From assembly GCA_013373325.1 (NCBI GenBank), contig JABXIA010000141.1, positions 1 to 39,478 of the forward strand: a stretch of DNA of 39,478 bases, given 5' to 3'. The position numbers and the translations under genes were made by a program. The notes beneath the pieces are model-generated. The model did not search any database and was not told the DNA's origin. It was given only the letters and a program-made list of their open reading frames with translations. Origin of the DNA: Paracoccaceae bacterium (GTDB taxonomy: Bacteria; Pseudomonadota; Alphaproteobacteria; Rhodobacterales; Rhodobacteraceae). This document shows, piece after piece, positions 24,249 through 32,297 of this stretch (the first letter of the stretch is position 1; every line of letters begins with the position of its first letter).

Positions 24249-25174
24249 GCGGTTTTCCTTTCACGGGGGCTGAGGTGGATGCCTGCCAGCATGCAGCGCA
24301 CCGACCCGCCTGCGGTTTCGATGGTTGGAATGGTCAAGGGGAGCAGCTCAGCGCTTTGCTCAATGATGGCGGTCTGATCCGGCCGCAGCGCCTTCAGTGC
24401 CGTTGCGGAGAGCGCCAGGAGGCGTCTGCGGCCTGTCAGCTCCAGCGCGTTGCCGGCGAAACTGGCGATCTGTTCCGGCGTGAGGTCAATGACCTGGCGG
24501 CCGGTTTCCTCCAGCCGCGCCGCAACTTCCGCACGGCGGGCGGGATCAACAATCATGTCCAGGCAGATCAGCGCGTATTCAGTGCCGATGCCCATCAGAA
24601 CATTGGTGTGATAGACGTCGCGGTCTGCATTATCTTTGGCTTCGAACACCATGGGTTCAAAGTTGAAATGGGTGCAGAAACGTTCCAGCAGCACCGGATC
24701 GGCGCGATTGGATTTCACCGTGTAGGCAATGCGCCCGATATGGTCGAGGACCATGGCGCCGGTACCTTCCAGCGACAGGCCGTCCTGTTCCAGGCCGGAA
24801 TAGTCGATCACGTCCTGCACGCGGTAGTCGCGTTTAATGAGCTCTATCACATCCCAACGGCGTTCCTTGCGCCGGTTTTCGGCGTACATCGGGTACACCG
24901 CAACATGGCCGCCGGCATGGGTGGAAAACCAGTTGTTCGGGAACACGCTGTCTGGTGTTTCGGTGGTGGTGTCGTCGAACACATGCACGGTGACGCCAGC
25001 ACCGCGCAAGGCTTCCACAGCGCCGTCAAACTCGATCAGTGCTTGGGCAGAGGTTGCTTCTGCCGACTCATTTGCCAGTGTTTGAAAGGCGTTGTCGCCC
25101 TTCGTTTCCGGATTTGAACAGAAGTTGTGGGGCCGGATCATCACCACGGCCGAGGGCGCTTGCAGGCTGCTCAC
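24245..25174 (-). CDS. ctlX: Citrulline utilization hydrolase CtlX (amidinotransferase fold)
   Basis: A 309-residue member of the guanidine-modifying superfamily related to arginine deiminase. CtlX is known to hydrolyse citrulline to ornithine, carbon dioxide and ammonia. Visible motifs are PDSVFPNNWFSTH near 75-87, the Asp/Glu-rich GLEQDGLSLEGTGAMVLDH, a His in DVYHTNVLMGIG and the catalytic Cys C294 in TAGGSVRCMLAGIHL. It begins at GTG 25174, whose last bases form the arginase stop (GTGA), and ends inside the ocd start. The three genes are therefore tightly coupled. Function is by family match and context. Confidence 0.9.
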   Translation of the reverse strand: MSSLQAPSAVVMIRPHNFCSNPETKGDNAFQTLANESAEATSAQALIEFDGAVEALRGAGVTVHVFDDTTTETPDSVFPNNWFSTHAGGHVAVYPMYAENRRKERRWDVIELIKRDYRVQDVIDYSGLEQDGLSLEGTGAMVLDHIGRIAYTVKSNRADPVLLERFCTHFNFEPMVFEAKDNADRDVYHTNVLMGIGTEYALICLDMIVDPARRAEVAARLEETGRQVIDLTPEQIASFAGNALELTGRRRLLALSATALKALRPDQTAIIEQSAELLPLTIPTIETAGGSVRCMLAGIHLSPRERKTA

Positions 25175-26097
25175 TGGTAGCTCCGGGTCGGGCGGTCAAA
25201 GACGCGGCGGCCAAGGGCAGAGGCGCAGAGGTCCACCATCAGGTGCGCTGTGCGTCCGCGTTCATCCAGGAAAGGGTTCAATTCAACCAGGTCCAGAGAG
25301 GTCATCAGACCGGAATCATGCAGGATCTCGCAGACCAGATGCGCCTCTCGGACCGTGGCGCCGCCGGGCACTGTGGTGCCGACTGCAGGAGCCACAGAGG
25401 GGTCAAGGAAGTCGACGTCCAGCGAGACATGCAGCATGCCGTTGGCCTGTGCAACCCGCTCCAGGAAACGGTTCAACGGCCCGGCAATACCGTTTTCGTC
25501 AATGTGTCGCATGTCGTGAGTCAGGATGCTGCTTCCTTCCAGTGCCAGCCGTTCCTGTGTGTCGACAGAACGCAAGCCGATCATGCAAACGTTTTCCTGA
25601 GGAACCGGATTAGTCACCTTAGGAAAGCCATCGAAGCCTTTGCGGCCTGTGAAATATCCAACCGGTGTGCCGTGCAGGTTGCCGCTGTCCGTTGTCTGCG
25701 GGGTGTGAAAGTCCGTGTGCGCATCAAGCCACAGCACAAACAGGGGGCGTCCTGCCTTGGCAGCGTGGTTGGCTGCACCGGCCACAGATCCCAGAGATAG
25801 CGAGTGGTCGCCGCCGAGGAAGACAGGCATGCCACGCTCCAGCGCGTTCTCGGCTGCCTTGGCCAGGCGATAGGTCCAGCCTATGGTCTCGTTACGGGCA
25901 AAAATGACACCTTCGTTGGTATCCTCCATGTGGTCGTCCGGGGTCAGGTTGCCGAGGTCTTCCACGGTGTGGCCCAGACTTTGCAGGGCTTCGGTGATGC
26001 CGGCGGTGCGGTAGGCGTCAGGGCCCATCAGACAGCCTGCCCGGCGTTTGCCGCTGTCGACCGGGGCGCCAATCAGGATGCAGTGTTGTGTGGTCAC
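25171..26097 (-). CDS. rocF: Arginase
   Basis: Arginase hydrolyses arginine to ornithine and urea with a two-Mn2+ centre. Ligands are all present: H98 in GGDHSLSLGS; D125, H127 and D129 in LDAHTDFHTP; D227 and D229 in SLDVDFLDP; also E272 in ELNP. SGNLHGTP is the usual substrate loop. The frame runs to 26163, but GTG 26097, with GGGAG about 9 bases upstream, gives MTTQHCILIGAPVDSG and 308 residues, the normal arginase length. It heads the operon with ctlX and ocd and is divergent from an Lrp regulator 112 bp away. Confidence 0.95.
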   Translation of the reverse strand: MTTQHCILIGAPVDSGKRRAGCLMGPDAYRTAGITEALQSLGHTVEDLGNLTPDDHMEDTNEGVIFARNETIGWTYRLAKAAENALERGMPVFLGGDHSLSLGSVAGAANHAAKAGRPLFVLWLDAHTDFHTPQTTDSGNLHGTPVGYFTGRKGFDGFPKVTNPVPQENVCMIGLRSVDTQERLALEGSSILTHDMRHIDENGIAGPLNRFLERVAQANGMLHVSLDVDFLDPSVAPAVGTTVPGGATVREAHLVCEILHDSGLMTSLDLVELNPFLDERGRTAHLMVDLCASALGRRVFDRPTRSYQ

Positions 26098-26162
26098 TGT
26101 TTTGATCTCCCAAAATCTTAGGTTTAATACTAGAAACTTCCGAAACGTGATAGAATCCAGCA

Positions 26163-26193
26163 ATCAATTTGCCCATGATGGGGGGCAATTGAT
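26163..26193. promoter_or_regulatory. Candidate Lrp operator between arginase and lrp genes
   Basis: The dyad ATCAATTTGCCC (26163-26174) and GGGCAATTGAT (26183-26193) is inverted apart from one extra T. It ends 16 bp before the Lrp start and lies 66 bp upstream of the arginase start. Lrp/AsnC proteins usually bind such AT-flanked dyads in the divergent promoter. Confidence 0.5.
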
Positions 26194-26209
26194 CAAAACG
26201 GGGTGAGGT

Positions 26210-26635
26210 ATGGACAAAACGGATGAGCGGCTGGTGTCAGCCCTGCGGCACAATGCGCGAGCGTCGCTTTCGGATTTGGCACTCGAGCTGAACCTGTCGC
26301 GGACCACAGTGCGGGCGAGGATCGAGCGGCTTCAGGCGCGCGGGGATATCCTGGGATTTACCGTTGTCCTGAAAGAGGATGTGCTGCGGGATCCGGTGCG
26401 CGGGCTGATGATGATCGGGATCGAGGGCCGCGGCACCAGCCGGATCACCCGGCAACTGCAGGGGCTGCCGGAGGTGCGGGCGATTCATACCACCAACGGG
26501 CGCTGGGATCTGATTGTTGAATTGGGCACCGAGACGCTGGAAACGCTAGATGCCGCCCTGGCCAAAATCCGGACGTTCGAAGGGGTGGTGAGCAGCGAAA
26601 CCAACCTGCTGCTTGCAACGAAGAAAGATACCTGA
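26210..26635 (+). CDS. Lrp/AsnC-family transcriptional regulator
   Basis: This 141-residue protein has an N-terminal helix-turn-helix (residues 3-60; DERLVSALRHNARASLSDLALELNLSRTTVRARIERL). A C-terminal RAM ligand-binding domain follows (about 68-138; VRAIHTTNGRWDLIVELGTETLETLDAAL). Length is slightly short of the usual 150-165 but complete. It is divergent from the arginase operon, which suggests it controls those genes in response to arginine, ornithine or another amino acid. ATG 26210 follows GGGGTGAGG. Confidence 0.92.
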   Translation: MDKTDERLVSALRHNARASLSDLALELNLSRTTVRARIERLQARGDILGFTVVLKEDVLRDPVRGLMMIGIEGRGTSRITRQLQGLPEVRAIHTTNGRWDLIVELGTETLETLDAALAKIRTFEGVVSSETNLLLATKKDT

Positions 26636-26652
26636 GCTAAGTTGGGTTCTTC

Positions 26653-26681
26653 AATGCGGCCAGCACCTTGGCGGCCGCATT
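26653..26681. terminator. Hairpin between convergent lrp and dsbB genes
   Basis: AATGCGGCC (26653-26661) pairs with GGCCGCATT (26673-26681) over an 11-nt loop. It is shared by two converging genes; the T run is weak on both strands. Confidence 0.6.
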
Positions 26682-26697
26682 TCAGCTTGCTGAGAAG

Positions 26698-27165
26698 TTA
26701 ATTCTGCTTGCGGATGTGGTTTGCTACGGAAATCCACAGGAGAGCCAGGCCAAAGGACGCGATGGCGTTCCAGCTGGCCATTGAGAGCGACAGCATCTCC
26801 CACGGAACCTCATCACAGCGCACCAGCGGCGCGGCCATGATCTGGTCCATCAGCTGGTCCGGCGACAGCCCGCCAATGGGTCCGGATGTGCATGTGCTGG
26901 GGCCTTCCCACCAGCCTCGCTCGACCCCGGTGTGATAGGCGCCGACCCCTGAAGTGGCCAGCGCGGCCAGCGCGCCCAAATAAGGCAGTACCGCTCCCGG
27001 GATAATCAGCGCAAGAACGCCGATGCCCGCGGCTGCTGCGTGCGGGTAGCGTTGCCAGTAGCACAGCTTGCAGGGTGCCATTTCACCAATGTACTGAAAG
27101 CCAAGGGCGCCAAGAAGCAGCGCAACTGAACCGCCAGCTGCAAGAACGATCAGAAGCCTGTGCAT
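26698..27165 (-). CDS. dsbB: Disulfide bond formation protein DsbB family
   Basis: DsbB re-oxidises the periplasmic thiol oxidase DsbA and passes electrons to quinone. The 155-residue protein has four membrane helices. The first periplasmic pair is C32/C35 (APCKLCYWQRYPH) and the second is C92 and C117 (STCTSGP and LVRCDEVPWEMLSLSMASWNA), as needed for the relay. The conserved Gln-Arg after the CxxC is present (WQR). It starts 2 bp after the YqaA-like gene stops, so the two form an operon. No dsbA lies in the window. Confidence 0.9.
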   Translation of the reverse strand: MHRLLIVLAAGGSVALLLGALGFQYIGEMAPCKLCYWQRYPHAAAAGIGVLALIIPGAVLPYLGALAALATSGVGAYHTGVERGWWEGPSTCTSGPIGGLSPDQLMDQIMAAPLVRCDEVPWEMLSLSMASWNAIASFGLALLWISVANHIRKQN

Positions 27166-27167
27166 TA

Positions 27168-27746
27168 TCAGATGAACCTCACCATCAGGAAGCCGCCGAA
27201 CAGGATCACCACGAAGGCAGTGAAAACCAGTCCCAAGCGGCGTTCAATGAAATCACGGACCGGGGCGCCAAACTGCCACAGAAGGCCCGCAACGATGAAA
27301 AAACGCAATGCCCGTGCGAGGATAGAGGTGGCAATGAAAGTTCCAAGCGGCATCCCGGTCCAGCCCGACATGATGGTGATCACCTTGTAGGGGAATGGTG
27401 TGATGCCTGCGCCCAGAACAGCCCAGAAACCAAAATCGTTGAAACGGGTGTTGAACTCTGCCATGGCATTGCCCTTGCCCATGGCCTCCAGAACCGGCTG
27501 GCCGATGCCTTCATAAAAGAAGGCGCCAATGGCATATCCCAGAACGCCCCCGGCCACGGACGCAATCAGCGCCACTAGTGCGATCAGCCAGGCCCGCGAG
27601 GGGCGGGCCAGGATCATCGGGATCATCAGAACATCCGGCGGGATCGGAAAAACCGAGCTTTCAACAAAGGCGACCGCCGCCAGGCACCACAGCGCCTTGG
27701 GGTGATCCGCCAAGGCCATTGTCCGGTCATATAATGGTTTCAGCAT
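27168..27746 (-). CDS. YqaA/DedA-like (SNARE-associated, VTT-domain) membrane protein
   Basis: A 192-residue inner-membrane protein of the DedA/VTT superfamily, YqaA type. The N-terminal re-entrant region FVESSVFPIPPDVLMIPM carries the conserved Glu and Pro pair. A later glycine-rich segment is AVLGAGITPFPYKVITIMSGWTGMPLGTF, with the conserved Pro and Lys. Relatives are linked to lipid scrambling, envelope integrity and proton-motive force; this copy's task is unknown. It is directly upstream of dsbB. Its start is 165 bp from the divergent tRNA-Leu. Confidence 0.88.
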   Translation of the reverse strand: MLKPLYDRTMALADHPKALWCLAAVAFVESSVFPIPPDVLMIPMILARPSRAWLIALVALIASVAGGVLGYAIGAFFYEGIGQPVLEAMGKGNAMAEFNTRFNDFGFWAVLGAGITPFPYKVITIMSGWTGMPLGTFIATSILARALRFFIVAGLLWQFGAPVRDFIERRLGLVFTAFVVILFGGFLMVRFI

Positions 27747-27910
27747 GCTGGGTCCTGCGTCCTCACCGGCGTTTTCCTAGGGAGGTGGCACGCGCGCGGC
27801 GTTCCGTCAAGCTGGGCGGAGGCTGATTTTGCAACCCAGTGTATTTTCAGCGGCCGCCTGCCGTTTTGCCTCTGGACCTTGGCCGATTGCTTGGCTAGGA
27901 ACAGGGCGTG

Positions 27911-27996
27911 GCCCAAGTGGCGGAATGGTAGACGCAGGGGATTCAAAATCCCCCGCTGGTGACAGCGTGCCGGTTCGAGTCCGGCCTTGGGTACCA
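27911..27996 (+). tRNA. tRNA-Leu (anticodon CAA)
   Basis: The cloverleaf folds by eye. The acceptor stem GCCCAAG pairs with CTTGGGT (27986-27992), one G-T pair. The anticodon stem GGGGA/TCCCC encloses TTCAAAA, giving anticodon CAA for UUG codons. A long variable arm with TGGTGACAGCG, as in class II Leu tRNAs, and the T-loop GGTTCGAGTCC follow. The CCA end is encoded (27994-27996). It is followed by a perfect terminator. Confidence 0.96.
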
Positions 27997-28000
27997 ATAA

Positions 28001-28042
28001 AAACAAAGGCCTGCAGCGTTCTCTTGCTGCAGGCCTTTGTTT
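28001..28042. terminator. Perfect 17-bp hairpin terminator after tRNA-Leu
   Basis: AAACAAAGGCCTGCAGC (28001-28017) and GCTGCAGGCCTTTGTTT (28026-28042) pair with an 8-nt loop. The plus strand continues into T. The A-rich left arm makes a T run on the minus strand too, so it can also stop the dipeptidase operon. Confidence 0.93.
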
Positions 28043-28141
28043 TCTGCACCACCTTCGCCTCTATGACAGCGGCTCCTGCTTATTAGCACAAGCCGTGCCC
28101 CTTTCTGCTGAATGATGCGGCTGGCGGCATGCAGGGCGCTG

Positions 28142-29188
28142 CTATGACCAGATCTTTTCCAGCACCCGAAGCCAGTTGCCATGGCAAAGTTTTGCCATTA
28201 ACGCATCGTCAAAACCGCGTGCCTTCATTGCATCGCGCAGCACCGGCAGCCCGGATACATCCCTGATTGCCGCGGGCACAGTTGCGCCGTCGAAATCAGA
28301 GCCAAGTCCAACTCTGTCCTCACCAAGTTCGCCAATCAGGTAGTCGAGGTGCTCAACCATTCGGGCAATTGGCGTGTCTGCGTACATACGCCCGTCGTCA
28401 CGCAGGAAGGCAACGGCGAAGTTCAACCCGACCATGCCATCGCTATCGCGGATCGCATGCAGCTGCCGGTCCGTCAGGTTGCGGCTGTGCGGACACAGCG
28501 CATGAGCATTAGAATGAGTGGCGACCAGAGGTTTGCTGCTATGGCTGGCAACATCCCAAAAACCCGCTTCGTTCAAATGAGAAAGGTCGATCATGATATT
28601 TAAATCATTGCATTTTTTGACAAGGCGGATGCCTTCTGCCGTCAGGCCGGGACCGGTATCCGGACTGGAGGGGAAGCGGAATGGCACGCCGTGCCCGTAG
28701 AGTGTGGGCCGGCTCCAAACCGGACCGAGCGAACGCAAGCCCGCGGAGTGCAGAACCTCGAGCGTATGAAAATCGGGGTCGATTGCCTCGGCGCCTTCCA
28801 TATGCATGACGGCTGCCATGATGCCCTCTTGCATCGCTCCGCGGATATCGGCAGCCGTGCGGCAAATACTGACCGCGCCTTGTTGCTCAAGACGCTTCAG
28901 AATGGCGGCCTGAGCAAAAGCGATTTGAGCTGACCGCGGCCAATCCAGGGCAGGCGGCAAGGGCAGGTCATAGCTCTCGGCCATCATTTCTTCCATGAAG
29001 CCTGCATCGGTTTCATCAGGAACAAAGATCGCAAACAGGCCGCCTGCAAAGCCGCCTTTCTGGGCTTTGGATAGGTCGATGTGATGGCCACCAGAGCCCA
29101 GGAAACCGTTCTCATCAACTGTGACATTGGCGGAGTGGATCTGCAGCAGCAGGTCGTTATGCCCGTCGAAGATCAGGGGATGTTCCAT
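28142..29188 (-). CDS. Membrane dipeptidase, peptidase M19 family
   Basis: A 348-residue zinc dipeptidase of the renal-dipeptidase (M19) type, cytoplasmic here because no signal peptide is present. The metal-binding HxD is H10/D12 (FDGHNDLLL), and the bridging Glu is E131 in AVMHMEGAEAI. Later ligands lie in IDLSHLNEAGFWDV, VATHSNAHALCPHSRN and GLGSDFDG. In bacteria these proteins may act on D- or mixed dipeptides. It is the third gene after mtnA and the aldolase, 28 bp beyond the aldolase stop; a link to methylthioadenosine metabolism is unclear. Confidence 0.92.
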   Translation of the reverse strand: MEHPLIFDGHNDLLLQIHSANVTVDENGFLGSGGHHIDLSKAQKGGFAGGLFAIFVPDETDAGFMEEMMAESYDLPLPPALDWPRSAQIAFAQAAILKRLEQQGAVSICRTAADIRGAMQEGIMAAVMHMEGAEAIDPDFHTLEVLHSAGLRSLGPVWSRPTLYGHGVPFRFPSSPDTGPGLTAEGIRLVKKCNDLNIMIDLSHLNEAGFWDVASHSSKPLVATHSNAHALCPHSRNLTDRQLHAIRDSDGMVGLNFAVAFLRDDGRMYADTPIARMVEHLDYLIGELGEDRVGLGSDFDGATVPAAIRDVSGLPVLRDAMKARGFDDALMAKLCHGNWLRVLEKIWS

Positions 29189-29216
29189 ACCGGCTCCAGT
29201 TTGCGTTTTTGCAAGA

Positions 29217-29882
29217 TCAGCGGCTATCTTTCAATCCGTAGTCCGAGAAAGCGGCCACAACGTCGGCAATCTCGCCCTCACTCAGGATGTGGGGAGTGCC
29301 GATGGTCAGGCTTGTCACGTATCCCTTTGCCAATGTTTCTAATTCCACCATACGCCACAGGGCGCGCGAAAGGCTGTCTCCGGTGGCCACTGCGCCATGG
29401 TTGGCCATCAGGCACGCGCTGCGGTGCTGCAAAGCCTGCACGATGTTATTTGATAATGTGCGGCTTCCAAACAGGGCGTATTCTGCCACTGGAACGTCGC
29501 TGCCGCCAAAGGCGGCAACCATGTAGTGGCAGGCGGGGATTGCCTGACGGTTCATTGCCAGCGCGTTGCAATAGACGGGATGGGCGTGGATCACGGCATG
29601 CACGCCGGGTTTGGCCTGCAGGATTGCGAGGTGAAAGGGCCATTCGGTCGAGGGCTTCAGCTGACCTTCCGGTACGGGGCTGCCGTCCAGCGGCATCAGA
29701 ACAAGATCCTCAGGCGCCAGTTTCCCATAAGGAATTCCCGACGGAGTGATCAGCATGTGATCCTCCGCGCGAACTGAAATATTACCTGAGGTGCCTTGGT
29801 TGACGCCGGCTTTGTTCATTTCCAGGCAGGCATCAATCATCGCCTGCCGGAGTTCGGTGCAGTCCCGGTAAAGTGGCTTCAT
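29217..29882 (-). CDS. Class II aldolase, candidate methylthioribulose-1-phosphate aldolase
   Basis: A 221-residue zinc aldolase of the fuculose-phosphate family. Key residues are N28-QGTSGNIS (phosphate binding), catalytic E80 in STEWPFH, zinc ligands H99 and H101 in HAHPVYCNALAM and H162 in ANHGAVATG. It starts 16 bp after mtnA. In Rhodospirillum rubrum a class II aldolase (Ald2) cleaves MtnA's product, 5-methylthioribulose-1-phosphate, to DHAP and methylthioacetaldehyde in the DHAP shunt. No mtnB, mtnC or mtnD is present here, so this role is a good inference. Fuculose- or deoxyribulose-phosphate cleavage is an alternative. Confidence 0.82.
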   Translation of the reverse strand: MKPLYRDCTELRQAMIDACLEMNKAGVNQGTSGNISVRAEDHMLITPSGIPYGKLAPEDLVLMPLDGSPVPEGQLKPSTEWPFHLAILQAKPGVHAVIHAHPVYCNALAMNRQAIPACHYMVAAFGGSDVPVAEYALFGSRTLSNNIVQALQHRSACLMANHGAVATGDSLSRALWRMVELETLAKGYVTSLTIGTPHILSEGEIADVVAAFSDYGLKDSR

Positions 29883-29898
29883 GGGGCGGCCCTGGGCA

Positions 29899-31005
29899 TC
29901 ACGCGCTCCTGGCGGCGGCCATTTCGGGGAACAGGCCTGCTAAACCCTCCTCGGACGCTTCGCAGATGCCGCGCTCAGTTATCAGCCCGGTTACCAGCCG
30001 GTTCGGCGTCACGTCAAAGGCAGGGTTGCCGCCCGGGGTTCCGTCCGGTGTCACCTGCACAGTGCCGATTGCTCCGTCTTCGTTCTTACCCTGAACATGG
30101 GTGATCTCTCGCTCGCTGCGTTCCTCGATCGGGATTTCAGCAACCCCGTCAGAGACTGTCCAGTCGATGGTCGGCGAGGGCAGGGCGACGTAGAACGGCA
30201 CCCCGTTGTCGTGGGCGGCTAGAGCCTTCAGATAGGTGCCGATCTTGTTGCAGACATCGCCGCGGCGGGTGGTGCGGTCGGTGCCGGTGATGACTAGGTC
30301 AACCTGCCCGTGCTGCATCAAGTGGCCGCCGGCGTTGTCTGTTATGTAGCTGTGGCTGATCCCGTGGCTGCCAAGCTCCCAGGCGGTCAGTGCGCCCTGG
30401 TTGCGGGGGCGGGTTTCATCCACCCAGACATGGATCGGAATGCCGGTCTCATGCGCCTGATACATCGGGCTGGTGGCAGTGCCCCAGTCGACGGTCGCCA
30501 GCCAGCCTGCGTTGCAGTGGGTCAGCAGCCGGACCGGTTCACCTGCGGGTTTGCCGTCCGCAATTCGCCGGATCAGTTCCAGGCCATGCAAACCTATGCT
30601 GTGGTTGATTTCGACGTCTTCATCTGAAATCTCATGTGCCAGAGCCAACGCGGCTTCGGCCCTCTCTGACTCACCCAGTGGCCGAAGGTGTGCACGGCAG
30701 CGGTCCAGAGCCCAGCGCAAGTTGATTGCAGTGGGACGGGTCGCGTTGAGAAAGCTCCAGGCCTGATCCATGGCGGCATCGGACGGATCCAGCCGCATTG
30801 CGAGCGCCATGCCATAGGCAGCCGTCGCCCCGATCAATGGAGCGCCGCGGACCCGCATTTCAACAATGGCATCAGCAAAACCCTGCAGCGTGTCGACCTG
30901 CTGAACGCGGAACTCGTGCGGCAGCCAGCGCTGGTCGATGATCTGAAGCGCGCCCCGTTCGTGGTCCCACCACAGGGAACGGTAGTGTGTCCCGTCAACT
31001 TTCAT
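29899..31005 (-). CDS. mtnA: S-methyl-5-thioribose-1-phosphate isomerase
   Basis: MtnA isomerises methylthioribose-1-phosphate to methylthioribulose-1-phosphate in the salvage of methylthioadenosine. The 368-residue protein has the eIF2B-like fold. Catalytic C164 lies in [16 protein letters not shown] and D243 in [35 protein letters not shown] at 52-65 is the family's substrate loop. The frame extends to 31035, but ATG 31005 ([13 protein letters not shown]) matches the family start. It heads a three-gene minus-strand operon with the aldolase and dipeptidase. The source of the substrate (MtnP or MtnK) is not in the window. Confidence 0.94.
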   Translation of the reverse strand: MKVDGTHYRSLWWDHERGALQIIDQRWLPHEFRVQQVDTLQGFADAIVEMRVRGAPLIGATAAYGMALAMRLDPSDAAMDQAWSFLNATRPTAINLRWALDRCRAHLRPLGESERAEAALALAHEISDEDVEINHSIGLHGLELIRRIADGKPAGEPVRLLTHCNAGWLATVDWGTATSPMYQAHETGIPIHVWVDETRPRNQGALTAWELGSHGISHSYITDNAGGHLMQHGQVDLVITGTDRTTRRGDVCNKIGTYLKALAAHDNGVPFYVALPSPTIDWTVSDGVAEIPIEERSEREITHVQGKNEDGAIGTVQVTPDGTPGGNPAFDVTPNRLVTGLITERGICEASEEGLAGLFPEMAAARSA

Positions 31006-31144
31006 TCTGCTGCTTTCCCTGGTTTGCCGAGGCACCGTGCAAGCGGCTGAAATTATTCAGTCACGAGTGTCCCGTGCGGTGGCGTCAATTCTGCTACACA
31101 AGCATCCGCAACAGGGGATTTCAATGGCCTGAACACTTAAAGTG

Positions 31145-31990
31145 TCACAAGGAACTGGCCGAGAAAGTGTCGCAGGCCTTTACTTTACCTGTTTGGAAAC
31201 CGCGGGCGAACCATTCTTGCCGCTGTGCGCTGGTGCCATGGGAAAAGGTATGCGGCTGAGGCACGCGGCCGGCATTCCGCTGCAATGTGTCATCACCGAT
31301 CTGCTTTGCGGCATTCATCGCCTCTGCGACGTCGCCGGGGTCCAGCGTGCCCAGCGCGTCCTGCGCGTAACGCGCCCAGAGCCCGGAGAAACAGTCCGCC
31401 TGCAGCTCCGTCCGGACAGAAATCGCGTTGGATTCAACTTCGCTCACCCGGGCCCTGACGCGCTGGGTTTCGCCCAGAATACCCAGTTCGTTCTGGACGT
31501 GATGGGCAACTTCATGGGCAACGACATAAGCGGCGGCGAAATCGCCCCGTGCGCCTAGCCGCTGGCTGAGTGTGGTGAAGAAGGACGTGTCGAGATAGAC
31601 CTTTTCGTCCAGCGGGCAATAGAACGGACCAGTCGCACCGTTCGCCCCGCCGCACGGCGATTGTGTAACGCCTTTGTAAAGGACAAGGACAGCCGGATTG
31701 TACCGCCGTCCAAGCTGCTGTTCGAATATAGAGGCCCAGACAACCTCGGTATCGGCGAGGGCGACGCTGACGAACTCCGCAGCCTCCTGGTCGGCTGCGG
31801 TGACTGGAGCACTAGCACTGGATTGCGGTGCGGAACCTTGCAGCAGCGGGGTCAGATCGACGCCGAAAAAGGCCCCAGCGACAACAATGAGCAGAAGGCC
31901 GGCACCGCCGATCCCGGCGCCTTTGCCAGACATCCGGCGGCCCCGCCGGTCTTCTATATTCCGGCTTTGCTGCCGTCCTCTCCAACGCAT
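31145..31990 (-). CDS. Neutral zinc metallopeptidase (YpfJ/PF04228 family)
   Basis: This 281-residue protein has a basic N-terminus, one membrane anchor (GAGIGGAGLLLIVVAGAFFGV, about 24-44), and a periplasmic domain. The zinc signature is H159-E160-x-x-H163 in VVAHEVAHHVQNELG. The third ligand likely lies in SVRTELQADCFSGLWARYAQ. CGG and FYC cysteines near 113 and 125 could form a disulfide. ATG 31990 gives MRWRGRQQSRNIEDRRG, the usual start of this family; the frame runs on to 32134 without support. The natural substrate is unknown. Confidence 0.9.
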   Translation of the reverse strand: MRWRGRQQSRNIEDRRGRRMSGKGAGIGGAGLLLIVVAGAFFGVDLTPLLQGSAPQSSASAPVTAADQEAAEFVSVALADTEVVWASIFEQQLGRRYNPAVLVLYKGVTQSPCGGANGATGPFYCPLDEKVYLDTSFFTTLSQRLGARGDFAAAYVVAHEVAHHVQNELGILGETQRVRARVSEVESNAISVRTELQADCFSGLWARYAQDALGTLDPGDVAEAMNAAKQIGDDTLQRNAGRVPQPHTFSHGTSAQRQEWFARGFQTGKVKACDTFSASSL

Positions 31991-32297
31991 GTCACGCTCC
32001 TTGCTTTCAAGCCAGGCACCCTTGCCGGAACAAGGTAACTGCCCAGCCACAGTAATCAAATGCCGCTTGCAAGGATTGGTTCCGTTCAGCTTTTCTGAAA
32101 CACCTGCAATTGGGCGGCAGTTTTCTGTCTCCACCGCTTGTGCTGAGCGTCCGCCAGCGACGGAAGTCTCTTAAAGATGCGTGTGCTGCTTGCAGATGAA
32201 TGCCGAGAAAGTATTCAATACGGGAGTGATTTGGAAACGGGGCGGTTGTCCGGTTTGGCATTTGTGCGAAATTTCTGATTGATTGAGAGGCTCAAGA
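31991..32297. other. Divergent region between metallopeptidase and RND genes
   Basis: These 307 bp carry promoters for both genes. I see no regulator gene and no obvious operator; a GAGAGG ribosome-binding site lies just before the RND adaptor start. Confidence 0.45.

Noticed and set aside
22851..24377. 508-codon plus-strand frame antisense to ornithine cyclodeaminase
   Set aside because: Runs across a terminator and opposite a certain gene; product is Cys/His-rich without domain pattern.
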